In this document: positions 18,525-27,849 of the stretch, one piece after another
Layout of the letters: every line of letters begins with the position of its first letter
Numbering within the stretch: position 1 is the first letter of the stretch
Source: Leisingera sp. NJS204
GTDB lineage: Bacteria; Pseudomonadota; Alphaproteobacteria; Rhodobacterales; Rhodobacteraceae
Assembly (NCBI RefSeq): GCF_004123675.1
Contig: NZ_CP035417.1
Span: 2,657,501-2,721,500, forward strand
Reading direction: 5' to 3'
Length of the DNA stretch: 64,000 nucleotides
Program-made: the position numbers and the translations under genes
Notes under the pieces: generated by a model
Seen by the model: the letters and a program-made list of their open reading frames with translations, nothing else
What the model was told of the DNA's origin: nothing
The model's database searches: none

Positions 18525-19424
18525 CTACTGCCCGCCCCCATTCAGCTGCCGGATCCGCCACCAGTTTTCCACTGAGTTTTCGGTCATACGCACGGTCGGG
18601 CGCCCAGCCAGGCGCATATCCACCGCTGCCACATCGCGTTCCAGCAAATCCTGCACTTCACTTACCGCCAGCACCCGCTCCAGCGCCCGCACCGGCTGCT
18701 CTGCCGGCAGCATGATCCGCTGCTTGCGGTCGAGCACCACGTCCCAGCGCCGCTCGCCCACCCGGACCAGTCCGCGCAGCCGCGGCCCCAGCGGCTTGGC
18801 TGCAGCAAACAGCTGCAGCGCCTGTGACGCGTGTTGCCCGGCCCCCTTGCCCGCGATCAGCGGCAGGTCCGGGTGCAGGTTGCGGCGGCCCAGCTCGGCC
18901 ACGTGAATGCCGTTCTCATCCAGCAGCGCTAGCCCCTCGCGGCTGCGCCAGATCAGCGCCGGCGTTCGTTCCTCGACGTCCACCTGCAGGATGCCGCCCG
19001 GGCGGATCCGCACGCTTGCAGTCTTGACCGGGTCCAGCCCGGTGATCACATCGCGGATCTGCTCCAGATCCAGATCAAAGGAGCTGACGGGAAAATCCGC
19101 CGGCACCACCACGCGGATGTCCTGCGCCACACTGGGGCCCGCCCCGTCCACCGCCATCACATTGACCATGAACTCGGGCCGCTCCTCGATTGCGGCGCGG
19201 GCATCGCTGACCAGCCCCTGCAGCGCGGCCCGGCGGCTCTCATCCGCAAGATAGGCGCTGCCGGCTGCAAAAATCAGGCAGAACGGTACCCCGACGCGCA
19301 GGCCGAACCGGATACCCGGCGTCAGCATCCAGCGCTGCAGCCGGTACTTCAGCCGCGACGGCGCCGGATCCGCCCGTCCCTCGCCGCCGCTGCTGCGGCG
19401 CAAGCGCCCCTTCAGCGGTTGCAT
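18525..19424 (-). CDS. ftsQ: Cell division protein FtsQ
   Basis: A 299-residue bitopic inner-membrane protein of the divisome. A basic cytoplasmic N-terminus (residues 1-40) precedes one membrane helix (about 42-62, [18 protein letters not shown]). The periplasmic POTRA domain follows ([35 protein letters not shown]), and then the beta domain with [19 protein letters not shown], a standard FtsQ segment. The start overlaps the 3' end of ddl by 13 bases and the stop is one base from ftsA, so ddl-ftsQ-ftsA look co-translated. FtsQ is a scaffold for FtsL and FtsB; ftsL is encoded about 18 kb away in the same cluster. Confidence 0.94.
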   Translation of the reverse strand: MQPLKGRLRRSSGGEGRADPAPSRLKYRLQRWMLTPGIRFGLRVGVPFCLIFAAGSAYLADESRRAALQGLVSDARAAIEERPEFMVNVMAVDGAGPSVAQDIRVVVPADFPVSSFDLDLEQIRDVITGLDPVKTASVRIRPGGILQVDVEERTPALIWRSREGLALLDENGIHVAELGRRNLHPDLPLIAGKGAGQHASQALQLFAAAKPLGPRLRGLVRVGERRWDVVLDRKQRIMLPAEQPVRALERVLAVSEVQDLLERDVAAVDMRLAGRPTVRMTENSVENWWRIRQLNGGGQ

Positions 19425-20332
19425 GAGGCATCCTCCACCATCCAGGCGCAGAGTTCGCCGAATGTCATGCCCAGATGTGCTGCCTGCTCCGGCACCAGCG
19501 AGGTCGGCGTCATTCCGGGCTGGGTGTTGGTCTCCAACAGGATCAGCCCGCCGGCGCCGCGCGCCTCATCCCAGCGGAAATCGGTGCGGCTCACGCCGCG
19601 GCAGCCCAGCACCTCATGCGCCTTCAGCGCATATTCCAGGCACAGATCATGGATTTCCCGCGGCAGGTCGGCGGGCAGCACATGGCGCGATCCGCCCGGC
19701 TTGTATTTGGCGTCGTAATCATACCAGCCGTCGGTTAGAATATCGGTCACGGTCAGCGCCTTGTCCCCCACCACGGTGGTGGTCAGTTCGCGGCCCGGCG
19801 CGTAGGTTTCAACCATCACTTCGGCAGGCATCTGCTCCGACAGCAGCGGCGGGCCGTTGGCGGCCTCATGCACGATATAGATGCCAACACTTGAGCCTTC
19901 ATTGTTGGGTTTCACCACATAGGGCGGCGCCATCACATGGCCCGCCATCACGTCGGCCTTGGCAAACAGCCCGCTTTCGACGACCGGCAGGCCGGCGGCG
20001 CGGTACACTTCCTTGGAGCGCTGCTTGTCCATTGCCAGCGCCGAGGCCAGCACCCCGGAATGGGTATAGGGCAGCCCCAGCCATTCCAGCACGCCCTGCA
20101 CGCAGCCGTCCTCGCCCCAGCGCCCGTGCAACGCGTTGAACACCACATCCGGTTTGATATCCGCCAGACGCGCGTGCAGGTCCCGGCCTGCATCAATCTC
20201 AATGACCTCGAACCCCTCACCGCGCAAAGCAACCGTGCATTCACGGCCGCTGGACAGCGATACGTCGCGTTCGGCTGACGGGCCACCCATCAGCACCGCG
20301 ACTTTCGGGAGTGTCCTGCTCGACTTACTCAC
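19412..20332 (-). CDS. ddl: D-alanine--D-alanine ligase
   Basis: An ATP-grasp ligase of about 306 residues that joins two D-Ala for the peptidoglycan stem peptide. The opening [21 protein letters not shown] is typical. [15 protein letters not shown] is the ATP-grasp phosphate loop, and the metal-binding Glu and Asn lie in [20 protein letters not shown]. The start is uncertain: no ATG is in frame, and GTG at 20332 or 20335, or TTG at 20347, are possible; the GTG at 20332 gives the usual N-terminus. It overlaps ftsQ by 13 bases. Its promoter region is the 350-base gap toward murB. Confidence 0.94.
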   Translation of the reverse strand: MSKSSRTLPKVAVLMGGPSAERDVSLSSGRECTVALRGEGFEVIEIDAGRDLHARLADIKPDVVFNALHGRWGEDGCVQGVLEWLGLPYTHSGVLASALAMDKQRSKEVYRAAGLPVVESGLFAKADVMAGHVMAPPYVVKPNNEGSSVGIYIVHEAANGPPLLSEQMPAEVMVETYAPGRELTTTVVGDKALTVTDILTDGWYDYDAKYKPGGSRHVLPADLPREIHDLCLEYALKAHEVLGCRGVSRTDFRWDEARGAGGLILLETNTQPGMTPTSLVPEQAAHLGMTFGELCAWMVEDASCNR

Positions 20333-20684
20333 CACGAAGCGCCTCAATACATGCGGGGCTTTGCGCCCCTGTTTCTTGGAGCCTGGAACTGGCCCGCATT
20401 ATGTCTTTGCGCCGGTCAGGTCCGGCTGATTTTTGCGGGGCAGCCTGCTCCGGATTCTGCCGGGCATCCGCCCCGGATACTACCCGGCATCCGCCCCTTG
20501 GCATCGGCATAGCATTGCCGCCTCTTCGGCACCCTACCGCCGAAAATCTTACCGGGGCGTTAATAATGCCTTTACCACGTTTAACAATTACCGCTGCCCG
20601 CGCCCTTCCGGAGCTTTATTGCCACCCCTAGCTGCGACAAGCGAAGCCTTTGTCAGCACTCAAGTTTTCCAGCTATTCGGCCAG
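20333..20684. promoter_or_regulatory. Non-coding region upstream of ddl-ftsQA
   Basis: About 350 bases with no convincing gene. Two exact 12-mers (20463-20474 and 20486-20497) repeat at 23-base spacing. At 20560-20574 there is TTAA-N7-TTTA, near the CtrA box consensus. Both lie upstream of ddl on its coding strand, so this probably contains the ddl-ftsQA promoter, but no clear -35/-10 pair was identified. Confidence 0.35.
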
Positions 20685-21626
20685 TTATTCGGGAAGCGGA
20701 TCACCAATCCGCATGATCTCCCATTCTAGCGTGATGCCGGAATCTTCGTAAACCTTTTTCCGCACATCTTCGCCCAGACCTTCCAAATCTGCGGCAGTTG
20801 CGCCACCCGTGTTGATAAGGAAGTTGGAATGTTTCCCGCTCATCTGCGCACCGCCGCGCCTTGCGCCGCGCATGCCGGCGTTGTCGATCACCTTCCAGGC
20901 CTTCAGGTCATGCACGTCATCCGCACGGCCCGTGGATGAAAACCCCGCCGGATTGCGGAAGGTAGAGCCGGCCGAACGGTCGCGGGTCGGCTGGCTTTCA
21001 TCGCGCTTCTGCAGCTGCGCCTCCATCCGGTCATGCAGGTCCTCTGGATCGCCTTTGGGACCGCGCAGGGTGGCATAGACCAGCACCGCGCCCTCCGGGA
21101 AAGCGGTCTGGCGGTACTGGAAATCCAGCTCCTGCGCAGTGATCTCGCGAATCTCGCCCTCGCGGGTCACGATGGTGGCCGACACAAACACATCCGCAGT
21201 ATAGCTGCCGTAACAGCCCGCGTTCATCCGCACCGCACCGCCGATCGAACCGGGGATTGTGCGCAAAAAGGTCAGGTCAACACCTGCATCCGCCGCACGT
21301 TTTGCTACATGGGCATCCAGCGCCGCCGCACCGGCGGTGACGGTATCCCCGTCAACCGAAATTCCATTAAAGCCGCGGCCGAGACGGATCACCACCGCGC
21401 GCATGCCGCCGTCGCGCACAATCAGGTTCGACCCCACCCCCATAGGGAACACTGGCACCGCCGGATCCAGCCGGCGCAGGAATTCTGCCAGATCGTCTAT
21501 ATCCGCAGGCTGGAACAGATGGTCCGCCGGACCGCCAACCCGCAGCCAGGTCAGCTCCGCCAGCGGTTTCTGCCAGGAAAGCCGCCCACGAACCGCCGGA
21601 AGGATGATTTCAGTTTGCTCCGCCAT
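20685..21626 (-). CDS. murB: UDP-N-acetylenolpyruvoylglucosamine reductase
   Basis: A 313-residue FAD enzyme that reduces UDP-GlcNAc-enolpyruvate to UDP-MurNAc. Residues seen are [13 protein letters not shown], the FAD-binding [33 protein letters not shown], and the catalytic Ser region [10 protein letters not shown]. The missing extra loop and this Ser pattern suggest the short type II group. The ATG at 21626 (MAEQTEI) is chosen; the frame is open 13 codons further. The N-terminal coding region overlaps the 3' end of the upstream membrane-protein gene by 76 bases in another frame. Confidence 0.95.
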   Translation of the reverse strand: MAEQTEIILPAVRGRLSWQKPLAELTWLRVGGPADHLFQPADIDDLAEFLRRLDPAVPVFPMGVGSNLIVRDGGMRAVVIRLGRGFNGISVDGDTVTAGAAALDAHVAKRAADAGVDLTFLRTIPGSIGGAVRMNAGCYGSYTADVFVSATIVTREGEIREITAQELDFQYRQTAFPEGAVLVYATLRGPKGDPEDLHDRMEAQLQKRDESQPTRDRSAGSTFRNPAGFSSTGRADDVHDLKAWKVIDNAGMRGARRGGAQMSGKHSNFLINTGGATAADLEGLGEDVRKKVYEDSGITLEWEIMRIGDPLPE

Positions 21627-21880
21627 CGTTTTTGCCGCCCCAGCTTCCAGCCAATAAACGCGCACAGTCCGTATACAAGATGGCCATCGAAATAAAGGGT
21701 GAACGCGGCGCCATGGTCATGATTTTCGTGAAACCGGTCCGGAGACAGCCAGATCAGCACAAGTCCCCAAAGCAACACCAATGCTTGCGCCAGCCGGTAC
21801 CACTTGAACCGGGCCAGATAATAGAAGCCAATCAGCCAAACGGCGCCAAAGGCCATCCAAATTGCAACTACAGCGGTCAC
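21551..21880 (-). CDS. Small membrane protein in the dcw cluster
   Basis: A protein of about 109 residues with a GTG start at 21880, chosen because a perfect GGAGG lies six bases upstream. Two or three hydrophobic helices are visible: [36 protein letters not shown], and [16 protein letters not shown]. The tail is strongly basic ([16 protein letters not shown]...), which places it on the cytoplasmic side. The last 76 bases overlap the start of murB in a different frame, implying translational coupling. No family is recognised. Its place between DUF2484 and murB suggests an envelope or cell-division role, but that is inference only. Confidence 0.65.
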   Translation of the reverse strand: MTAVVAIWMAFGAVWLIGFYYLARFKWYRLAQALVLLWGLVLIWLSPDRFHENHDHGAAFTLYFDGHLVYGLCAFIGWKLGRQKRWRSKLKSSFRRFVGGFPGRNRWRS

Positions 21881-22000
21881 TACCAACCTCCACGTCCGGC
21901 AACACGCGCACCGAAGCAACAGCAGGAAACATAAACAATCTCCCGTAGGTAGCACTTGCTGTGAAAACAATCCGTAAACGCGCAGTGATTTCCTGCCCGG

Positions 22001-22249
22001 TCAGCGGCTCAGCGAGCGTTTGACCCAACGCCCCAGATAGATCACCGGCCAGCGCAGCACCGACATGCCTGCCAGCAGCACCGCCAGCCCCCACCAGGGG
22101 CCGTTTTCATATGTGACATAGCCAAGCAACGGAATGCCCAGCGCAATCAGCACATAGGCGCGCCGCCAATGGTTGTCCCGGCTCGGAATCATCGCCAGCA
22201 CATTGGCCGCCAGCGCCCAGATGGCGGCAAGGGTCAGCGACACACTCAT
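22001..22249 (-). CDS. DUF2484 family membrane protein
   Basis: An 82-residue protein with three short hydrophobic segments (MSVSLTLAAIWALAANVLAMI; AYVLIALGIPLLGYVTY; WWGLAVLLAGMSVL) and a basic tail (YLGRWVKRSLSR). The sequence fits DUF2484, a family I recall from Rhodobacterales and found there between murC and murB. The ATG at 22249 was chosen because everything upstream in frame comes from repeat sequence. It lies 100 bases after murC on the same strand and 120 bases before the next membrane gene. The function is unknown; co-location with mur genes hints at a part in wall synthesis. Confidence 0.75.
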   Translation of the reverse strand: MSVSLTLAAIWALAANVLAMIPSRDNHWRRAYVLIALGIPLLGYVTYENGPWWGLAVLLAGMSVLRWPVIYLGRWVKRSLSR

Positions 22250-22280
22250 GCCCGGCCTCCCCGTCCCGCCTTTTCCTCTT

Positions 22281-22337
22281 GCCAAAAATATCCCGGGGGG
22301 CGCCGCCGCAGGCGGCGGGGGGCAGAGCCCCCGGCTG
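22281..22337 (-). repeat. Extragenic palindromic repeat (GGATATTTTTGGCAAGA type)
   Basis: Between murC and DUF2484 the minus strand carries two GC hairpins (GGGGGCTCTGCCCCC, then GCCGCCTGCGGCGGC) followed by CCCGGGATATTTTTGGCAAGA. A related unit with GGCGGGAGTA and GGAAAGATGAAA lies at 58.24 kb. I recall similar sequences as frequent intergenic repeats in roseobacter genomes. Confidence 0.5.
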
Positions 22338-22349
22338 CACCTGCAACAC

Positions 22350-23747
22350 TCATTTGCCCAGCCGTTCCGGCAGGCCGTTGGCCCAGGTGCTGATCGTACC
22401 CGCCCCCAGGCAGACAACCATGTCGCCGGGCCGCGCCTGCTCGCGCACCAGGCGCTCCAGATCTTCTTCGTTGAGGATGGCGCGGGCGTGGCGGTGGCCG
22501 TGGCGGATCAGCCCGGCAACCAGATCATCGCGGCCGGCGCCCTCGATCGGGTCTTCGCCTGCTGCGAACACCTCGGCAATCGCCACCACATCCGCCTCGT
22601 TGAAACAGGCGCAGAAATCGTCGAACAAGTTCGACAGGCGCGAATAGCGATGCGGCTGATGCACTGCGATCACCCGGCCCTCGCTGGCCTGACGCGCCGC
22701 CTTCAGCACCGCGGCGATCTCCACCGGGTGATGGCCGTAGTCGTCGATGATGGTGACGCCGTTCACCTCGCCCACCTTGGTGAAACGCCGGTTCACACCG
22801 CCAAAGGCCGCCAGGGCCTCACGGATCTCAGAACTGTTCATACCCAGATGCCGGGCCACCGCCACGGCAGACAGCGCGTTGGAGACATTGTGGTCCCCCG
22901 GCATCGGCAGGGTGCAGCCCTCGATCACCCGGTCTTCGGCCTGCAGATGCACGTCAAAATGCGCCACACCGCCCTTGTAGGTCAGGTTCTCGGCCCGCAC
23001 ATCGGCCTGGGCGTTGAAACCATAGGTCACAACCCGGCGGTCGGAAATCCGCCCGATCAGCGCCTGCACCTCGGGATGGTCAGTGCAGCAAACGGCGATA
23101 CCGTAGAACGGAATGTTTGAGACAAACTCCAGGAACCCGTCGCGCAAAGTGTCAAAGTCGCCCCAATGCTCCATATGCTCGGGGTCGATATTGGTCACCA
23201 CGGCGATGGTCGCAGGCAGCCGGTTGAACGAGCCGTCGCTCTCGTCCGCCTCGACCACCATCCATTCGCCCTGCCCCATCCGCGCGTTGGAGCCATAGGC
23301 GTGAATGATGCCGCCGTTGACGATGGTCGGGTCAAAGCCGCCGGCCACCATCAGTTCGGCCATCATAGTGGTGGTGGTGGTCTTGCCGTGAGTGCCGGCA
23401 ATGGCGATGTTGGACTTGAGCCGCATCAGCTCCGCCAGCATATCGGCGCGGCGCACCACCGGCAGGCCGCGCAGGCGAGCCTCGTCCAGCTCCGGATTGC
23501 CCGGCTTAATGGCGGAAGAGATCACCACAACCGCGGCGTTCTCCAGATTTTCCGCCTTCTGGCCCACAAACACCCGCGCGCCCAGCTCTTCCAGCCGGCC
23601 GGTAATCTTGGAAGATTTCAGGTCCGACCCCTGCACCATATAGCCAAGGTTCAGCAGCACCTCGGCGATGCCCGACATGCCAATGCCGCCGATCCCCACA
23701 AAATGGATCGGGCCGACGTCTCCGGGCAGTTTGGTTGCAGGGTTCAT
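22350..23747 (-). CDS. murC: UDP-N-acetylmuramate--L-alanine ligase
   Basis: A 465-residue Mur ligase that adds L-Ala to UDP-MurNAc. It starts with the UDP-binding Rossmann segment [18 protein letters not shown]. The ATP loop is [18 protein letters not shown] near residue 115, then [23 protein letters not shown] and [18 protein letters not shown], which are all standard MurC motifs. It begins five bases after the murG stop, so ftsW-murG-murC form one transcription unit. The gene's 3' end is followed by an extragenic repeat. Confidence 0.97.
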   Translation of the reverse strand: MNPATKLPGDVGPIHFVGIGGIGMSGIAEVLLNLGYMVQGSDLKSSKITGRLEELGARVFVGQKAENLENAAVVVISSAIKPGNPELDEARLRGLPVVRRADMLAELMRLKSNIAIAGTHGKTTTTTMMAELMVAGGFDPTIVNGGIIHAYGSNARMGQGEWMVVEADESDGSFNRLPATIAVVTNIDPEHMEHWGDFDTLRDGFLEFVSNIPFYGIAVCCTDHPEVQALIGRISDRRVVTYGFNAQADVRAENLTYKGGVAHFDVHLQAEDRVIEGCTLPMPGDHNVSNALSAVAVARHLGMNSSEIREALAAFGGVNRRFTKVGEVNGVTIIDDYGHHPVEIAAVLKAARQASEGRVIAVHQPHRYSRLSNLFDDFCACFNEADVVAIAEVFAAGEDPIEGAGRDDLVAGLIRHGHRHARAILNEEDLERLVREQARPGDMVVCLGAGTISTWANGLPERLGK

Positions 23748-23752
23748 GACAG

Positions 23753-24844
23753 TTATCCTTCTTCGGCCAGCTGCTCGACCAGTGCCACCAATCGTTCGGT
23801 GGCATCGGGAACCCCGGCGCTCAGTGCGGCTGCCGACATTTGCGTGGCAGCCCGCGGGTTACTCAGAATTGCGCCCATATGCTCTGCCAGCACCGGGATA
23901 TCAAGAGCACTTTCCGGGATCACCACCGTGGCATTGGCGTCAACCAGCCCACGGGCATTGGCGCTTTGGTGGTCGCCCGCCGCAGCGGCAAAGGGGATCA
24001 GGACCGAGGGCCGCCCGATAATCGAGATATCGGCCACCGACGAGGCGCCCGAGCGCGAGACCACCAGCTGCGCCTCCGACATCCGCGCAGGCACGTCGGT
24101 AAAGAAGGTCTGCACATCGGCGTTGATGCCGTGTTCGGCATAGAACGCATTGACCCGGTCCAAATCCTCTGCCCGCGCCTGATGCGACACCCGCAGATAG
24201 CGGCGGATTTGATCCGGCAGCGCAGCCACTGCCCCGGGCACCACGTCGGACAGGATCCTCGCACCCTGGCTGCCGCCCATCACCAAGAGCGACATCGGAT
24301 AGTCGCCCGGCGGAATATAGGCAGCCCCTGCCCGTTCCATTACCGCGCTGCGCACCGGGTTGCCAACGTGCTCATGCGCAACACCTTCGGGCAGCGCGGT
24401 TGGCCAGGTGCCGCAGGCAACCCCCGCAACCCGCTTGGCAAAGATCTGGTTCACCCGGCCCAGCACACCGTTCTGTTCATGGATCATCCGCGGCAGCTTC
24501 AGCAGCGTTGCCGCCCCCAAGGCCGGGATCGACGGGTAGCCGCCAAAACCGATGACGGCATCGGGGCGTTCGCGCCGCAGCTGCATCATCATCGACAACA
24601 CACCGCCTGCAATCTTCGGACCCGCCAGCGCCTTGGCCAGCAGCCCGCCGCGGGCAAAGGTGGCCGAGGACACTTGCGAAATCTCAACCGCGCTTGGAAA
24701 CGACGCGGTGTAACGCGCGCCCCGCGCGTCGGTCGACAGCTTCACCCGCCAGCCGCGCGCCAGCATCATCTCGGCCAGCGCCTGTGCCGGAAACATATGG
24801 CCGCCGGTTCCGCCAGCGGCCATCAAAAGCAATTTCTGTGCCAT
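23753..24844 (-). CDS. murG: Undecaprenyl-diphospho-muramoylpentapeptide GlcNAc transferase
   Basis: A 363-residue GT28 glycosyltransferase that converts lipid I to lipid II on the inner face of the membrane. The N-terminal loop [20 protein letters not shown] is the diphosphate/acceptor loop. [13 protein letters not shown] and [13 protein letters not shown] follow, then the C-terminal donor site [17 protein letters not shown], and [25 protein letters not shown]. Length and motifs are normal. It starts 24 bases after ftsW and ends five bases before murC. Confidence 0.97.
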   Translation of the reverse strand: MAQKLLLMAAGGTGGHMFPAQALAEMMLARGWRVKLSTDARGARYTASFPSAVEISQVSSATFARGGLLAKALAGPKIAGGVLSMMMQLRRERPDAVIGFGGYPSIPALGAATLLKLPRMIHEQNGVLGRVNQIFAKRVAGVACGTWPTALPEGVAHEHVGNPVRSAVMERAGAAYIPPGDYPMSLLVMGGSQGARILSDVVPGAVAALPDQIRRYLRVSHQARAEDLDRVNAFYAEHGINADVQTFFTDVPARMSEAQLVVSRSGASSVADISIIGRPSVLIPFAAAAGDHQSANARGLVDANATVVIPESALDIPVLAEHMGAILSNPRAATQMSAAALSAGVPDATERLVALVEQLAEEG

Positions 24845-24868
24845 CCCAGGGGGTCTCTTTCACATCTC

Positions 24869-26035
24869 TCAGCGGCCGCGGCCGTTCAGGTAATCCGCAA
24901 TCCCGCCCTGCGGACGCGTGCGGGTAAAGGCCAAGAGCATACCCACCGCAATCCCGGTGGCAATCAGCGAGGATCCGCCATAGCTGACAAACGGCAAAGT
25001 CATGCCTTTCGCGGGCAAGAGCCGCACCGCAACCCCCATGTTGATCATCGCCTGCACGCCGAACATGCAGACCAGTCCGGTGCCCGCGAGACGGATGAAT
25101 ATATCGCGCTCGCGCATCAGCCGGAACAGCGAACGCACCACGATCGAGGCGTAAAGCACGATCAGAACCGCCACCAGCACCAGCCCGTATTCCTCGGCTG
25201 CAACGGCAACGATGAAATCGGTATGGGCATCGGGCAGCGACCATTTCACCTGCCCCTCGCCAACGCCGACACCAAACAGCCCGCCCTCTCGGATCGCATT
25301 GGTGGCATAACCCAGCTGAGTGGTGGGATCGACATCAGGGTTCAAAAACCCATCAATGCGGCGGGCGAAATGCTCCGAGCTGTTATAGGCAAAGACACCG
25401 CCCATCACCACCACGGCGGCCATGCACACCAGCAGCAGCATCGGCGCCCCAGCCACAAAATACATCACCCCCCAGCCGAACAGGATCAGGCTGGCCTGGC
25501 CGAAATCCGGCTGCAAAACCAGCATCATAACTACCATCATGCACAGCGCGAAGGACATCAGCGTGCCGGGTGGCCCGTTGATCTGCTGGCTGGCGGCAAT
25601 CATCCAGGCCGCAACCACAATAAAGCCGGGCTTCAGGAACTCCGACGGCTGCAGGGAGGCAAAGCCCAATGAGTACCAGCGCACAGCCCCCTTGCCAAAA
25701 TCGGTGCCGAAAATCGGCAGGAACGCCAAGGCGACAAAGGCCAGGGCAAAGCCCAGCACCGCCAGCCGCCGCACCAGCGTCGGCGACATCACGGATGTCA
25801 CCAGCATCGCCGTCAGCGCCGTCAGGCCAAAAACCGCCTGCCGCTGCACATAGTGGAAATTGCCGAACCCGTTGCGCTCCGCCAGCGGCACCGAGGCCGC
25901 CAGCCCCAGCAGCAATCCGATCACGAACAGCATCAGGATGCAGGACATTGTCCATTTATCCAGCGTCCGCCACCATTTCGGAAGAATCGGCTCACCTGCC
26001 TGCACGGGAACCGCGCCATAGACCATCTCAGTCAT
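24869..26035 (-). CDS. ftsW: Peptidoglycan polymerase FtsW
   Basis: A 388-residue SEDS-family glycosyltransferase that polymerises lipid II at the septum. About ten membrane helices are evident. Key segments are GAVRWYSLGFASLQPSEFLKPG, with the conserved Lys/Arg-Trp and Gln-Pro-Ser-Glu, and LLPAKGMTLPFVSYGGSSLI with the Pro-Phe-Val-Ser-Tyr-Gly-Gly-Ser signature near the C-terminus. The ATG at 26035 is preferred over an upstream start that would add 38 basic residues. No strong ribosome site is seen. This is the first dcw gene after the interruption that follows murD; the cognate transpeptidase ftsI is upstream in the other block. Confidence 0.95.
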   Translation of the reverse strand: MTEMVYGAVPVQAGEPILPKWWRTLDKWTMSCILMLFVIGLLLGLAASVPLAERNGFGNFHYVQRQAVFGLTALTAMLVTSVMSPTLVRRLAVLGFALAFVALAFLPIFGTDFGKGAVRWYSLGFASLQPSEFLKPGFIVVAAWMIAASQQINGPPGTLMSFALCMMVVMMLVLQPDFGQASLILFGWGVMYFVAGAPMLLLVCMAAVVVMGGVFAYNSSEHFARRIDGFLNPDVDPTTQLGYATNAIREGGLFGVGVGEGQVKWSLPDAHTDFIVAVAAEEYGLVLVAVLIVLYASIVVRSLFRLMRERDIFIRLAGTGLVCMFGVQAMINMGVAVRLLPAKGMTLPFVSYGGSSLIATGIAVGMLLAFTRTRPQGGIADYLNGRGR

Positions 26036-26629
26036 GGGAATACCGCCACTATATGCCTCGTTCCGCCCCATTTTTCGGGGTCTCACAGAAACTGTAACGA
26101 AACGTGAGCCGCGGCGCCAGAAAAAGAACACAGTTCGGCGGAAAACCACCGCCCCGCCGACCGCCCATCTTGACAGGCGGGAAGCTGCCAGCGGATGCCG
26201 ACGCTCCGCGGGAACCCGCCGCCTGAACTATACAGTTGCCAGGCAGAAAGCCATTCAAGAGCCGGAAAATCACGGCTTTGCTCCGGCCAGCGGTCCGGCA
26301 CGGGCTGCAGCCGCGGCAAATGTCCGGAAGGCCCCGCGCTGCGCATGAGTTCGTGCCCGACGCAGCAAAAGCTGACCTATCTTAGATCGGCTGCGGGTGC
26401 CCGATCCGGTGAACTGGCAGTCTAAGCCCATGCACGATGCCGCTCAGCAGTATGGGCGCCTTTGGCTGGCATGCGCGCGGAACCGGGAATAGTTTCGCAG
26501 TTTTCAACTTCGGGTTTGTGCTGTTGGCCGAGGTGATCTCACCTTGGTTGACAGAGGGTTTTGCCATGACCATTCAGCATCCTGCACCGGCGAAACCGCG
26601 TTGCGGCCGCATGACCGCGGTTACAGCAT
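26036..26629. other. Intergenic region between the flavoprotein gene and ftsW
   Basis: Nearly 600 bases with no supported gene. The ftsW promoter is expected here, since the next gene upstream ends at 26630. Short open frames occur on both strands near 26380-26720 but show no recognisable family, codon pattern or ribosome site. Given transposase debris 1.2 kb away, this may be decayed mobile DNA. Confidence 0.35.
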
Positions 26630-27802
26630 TCAGCCCCCAAGCCCCTCAGCAATCGCTGTTCCCGCTGCCCAGCCCGAAGACCACGCCCATTGAAAATTAT
26701 AGCCGCCAAGCCAGCCGGTGACATCGACAGCCTCGCCGATGACATAAAGACCGGGCAAGTTCTTCGCTTCCATTGTGCGCGAGGACAGCGCCTCGGTGGA
26801 AATTCCTCCGACCGTCACCTCTGCCTTCGCAAAACCCTCGGTGCCAGTGGGGTGGAATGTCAGCTGCGACAGGTAGCCAGCGGCACGCTCGAGGTCTGCA
26901 TCGGAACTGTTTCCCAGTTCCTTTGCCAATCCGATACGCGCTGACAACACCTCGGCCAGGCGGTTCGGAAGATGCTCGCTCAATGCGGATCTCAGCCGCG
27001 TGCGGGGGGCCCGCCGCCGAGCCTCGCGCAGCACCTCCAAGGCATTGTCGACAAGCGTCAGGACAACGGGTTCGCCGGGTGTCCAATAGGAGGACACCTG
27101 CAAGATAGCAGGCCCCGACAACCCCCGGTGCGTAAACAGCCCCGCTTCGGTGAAACTGGCCGTTCCGACCCGCGCCGTGATCGGGCTGGAAACGCCGGAA
27201 ATGTCCCGGAACGCCTGCGCGTCCGGACCCAGTGTCAACGGCACCAGCGCGGGTCTCGGCGGCACCACCGTCAGGCCGAAGCGTTGCGCGATCTGATAGG
27301 CGATGCCGGTAGCCCCCATCTTCGGAATCGACGGGCCGCCGGTGGCGATGACCAGTTTCGCTGCTGTCGCTCCAGCAACGCGGAAAAGCCCGTCGCCATG
27401 GCCGATCTCGCCGATCTGCGTCGAGAGGCGGATATCAACGCCGCCACGGGCACACTCTTCGAGAAGCATCGCTACAATCTGCCGGGCAGAACCGTCGCAG
27501 AAGAGCTGTCCCAAGGTCTTCTCGTGCCAGGCGATGCCGTAGCGTTCGACCAGCGCGAGGAAATCCCACTGGGTATACCGTGCGAGAGCGGACTTGGAGA
27601 AATGCGGGTTCTCTGACAAAAAACATTCCGGCCCGGTCCTCATATTGGTGAAGTTGCACCGGCCTCCACCTGAAATCAGTATCTTCTTTCCTGCCTTGTC
27701 TGCATGATCCAGCAGGAGCACGCGCGCACCCGCCTGTCCGGCAATCGAGGCTGCCATCAGTCCGGCAGCACCGGCACCAAGCACAATTACGTCATATTTC
27801 AT
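26630..27802 (-). CDS. HI0933/BaiN-family FAD-dependent oxidoreductase
   Basis: A 390-residue flavoprotein of the HI0933 (YhiN/BaiN) family. The dinucleotide motif GAGAAGLMAA is at residues 8-17, followed by the family signature DKAGKKILISGGGRCNFTN. Other marks are LVIATGGPSIPKMGATG and, at the C-terminus, GLYVIGEAVDVTGWLGGYNFQWAWSSG, which closes the FAD site. Members are predicted oxidoreductases; only a few have assigned substrates, so none is proposed. It sits on the ftsW strand, downstream of scrambled transposase remnants, inside the interruption of the dcw cluster, and is therefore probably a late arrival at this place. Confidence 0.9.
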   Translation of the reverse strand: MKYDVIVLGAGAAGLMAASIAGQAGARVLLLDHADKAGKKILISGGGRCNFTNMRTGPECFLSENPHFSKSALARYTQWDFLALVERYGIAWHEKTLGQLFCDGSARQIVAMLLEECARGGVDIRLSTQIGEIGHGDGLFRVAGATAAKLVIATGGPSIPKMGATGIAYQIAQRFGLTVVPPRPALVPLTLGPDAQAFRDISGVSSPITARVGTASFTEAGLFTHRGLSGPAILQVSSYWTPGEPVVLTLVDNALEVLREARRRAPRTRLRSALSEHLPNRLAEVLSARIGLAKELGNSSDADLERAAGYLSQLTFHPTGTEGFAKAEVTVGGISTEALSSRTMEAKNLPGLYVIGEAVDVTGWLGGYNFQWAWSSGWAAGTAIAEGLGG

Positions 27803-27849
27803 GCACGTCCTCTACGTCTCCCGGACAGAGGAGAAAAGGGACAATCGCA

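Noticed and set aside
26382-26721. Short open frames on both strands between the flavoprotein gene and ftsW
   Set aside because: No ribosome site, family or codon pattern; could not decide between decayed mobile DNA and random sequence.
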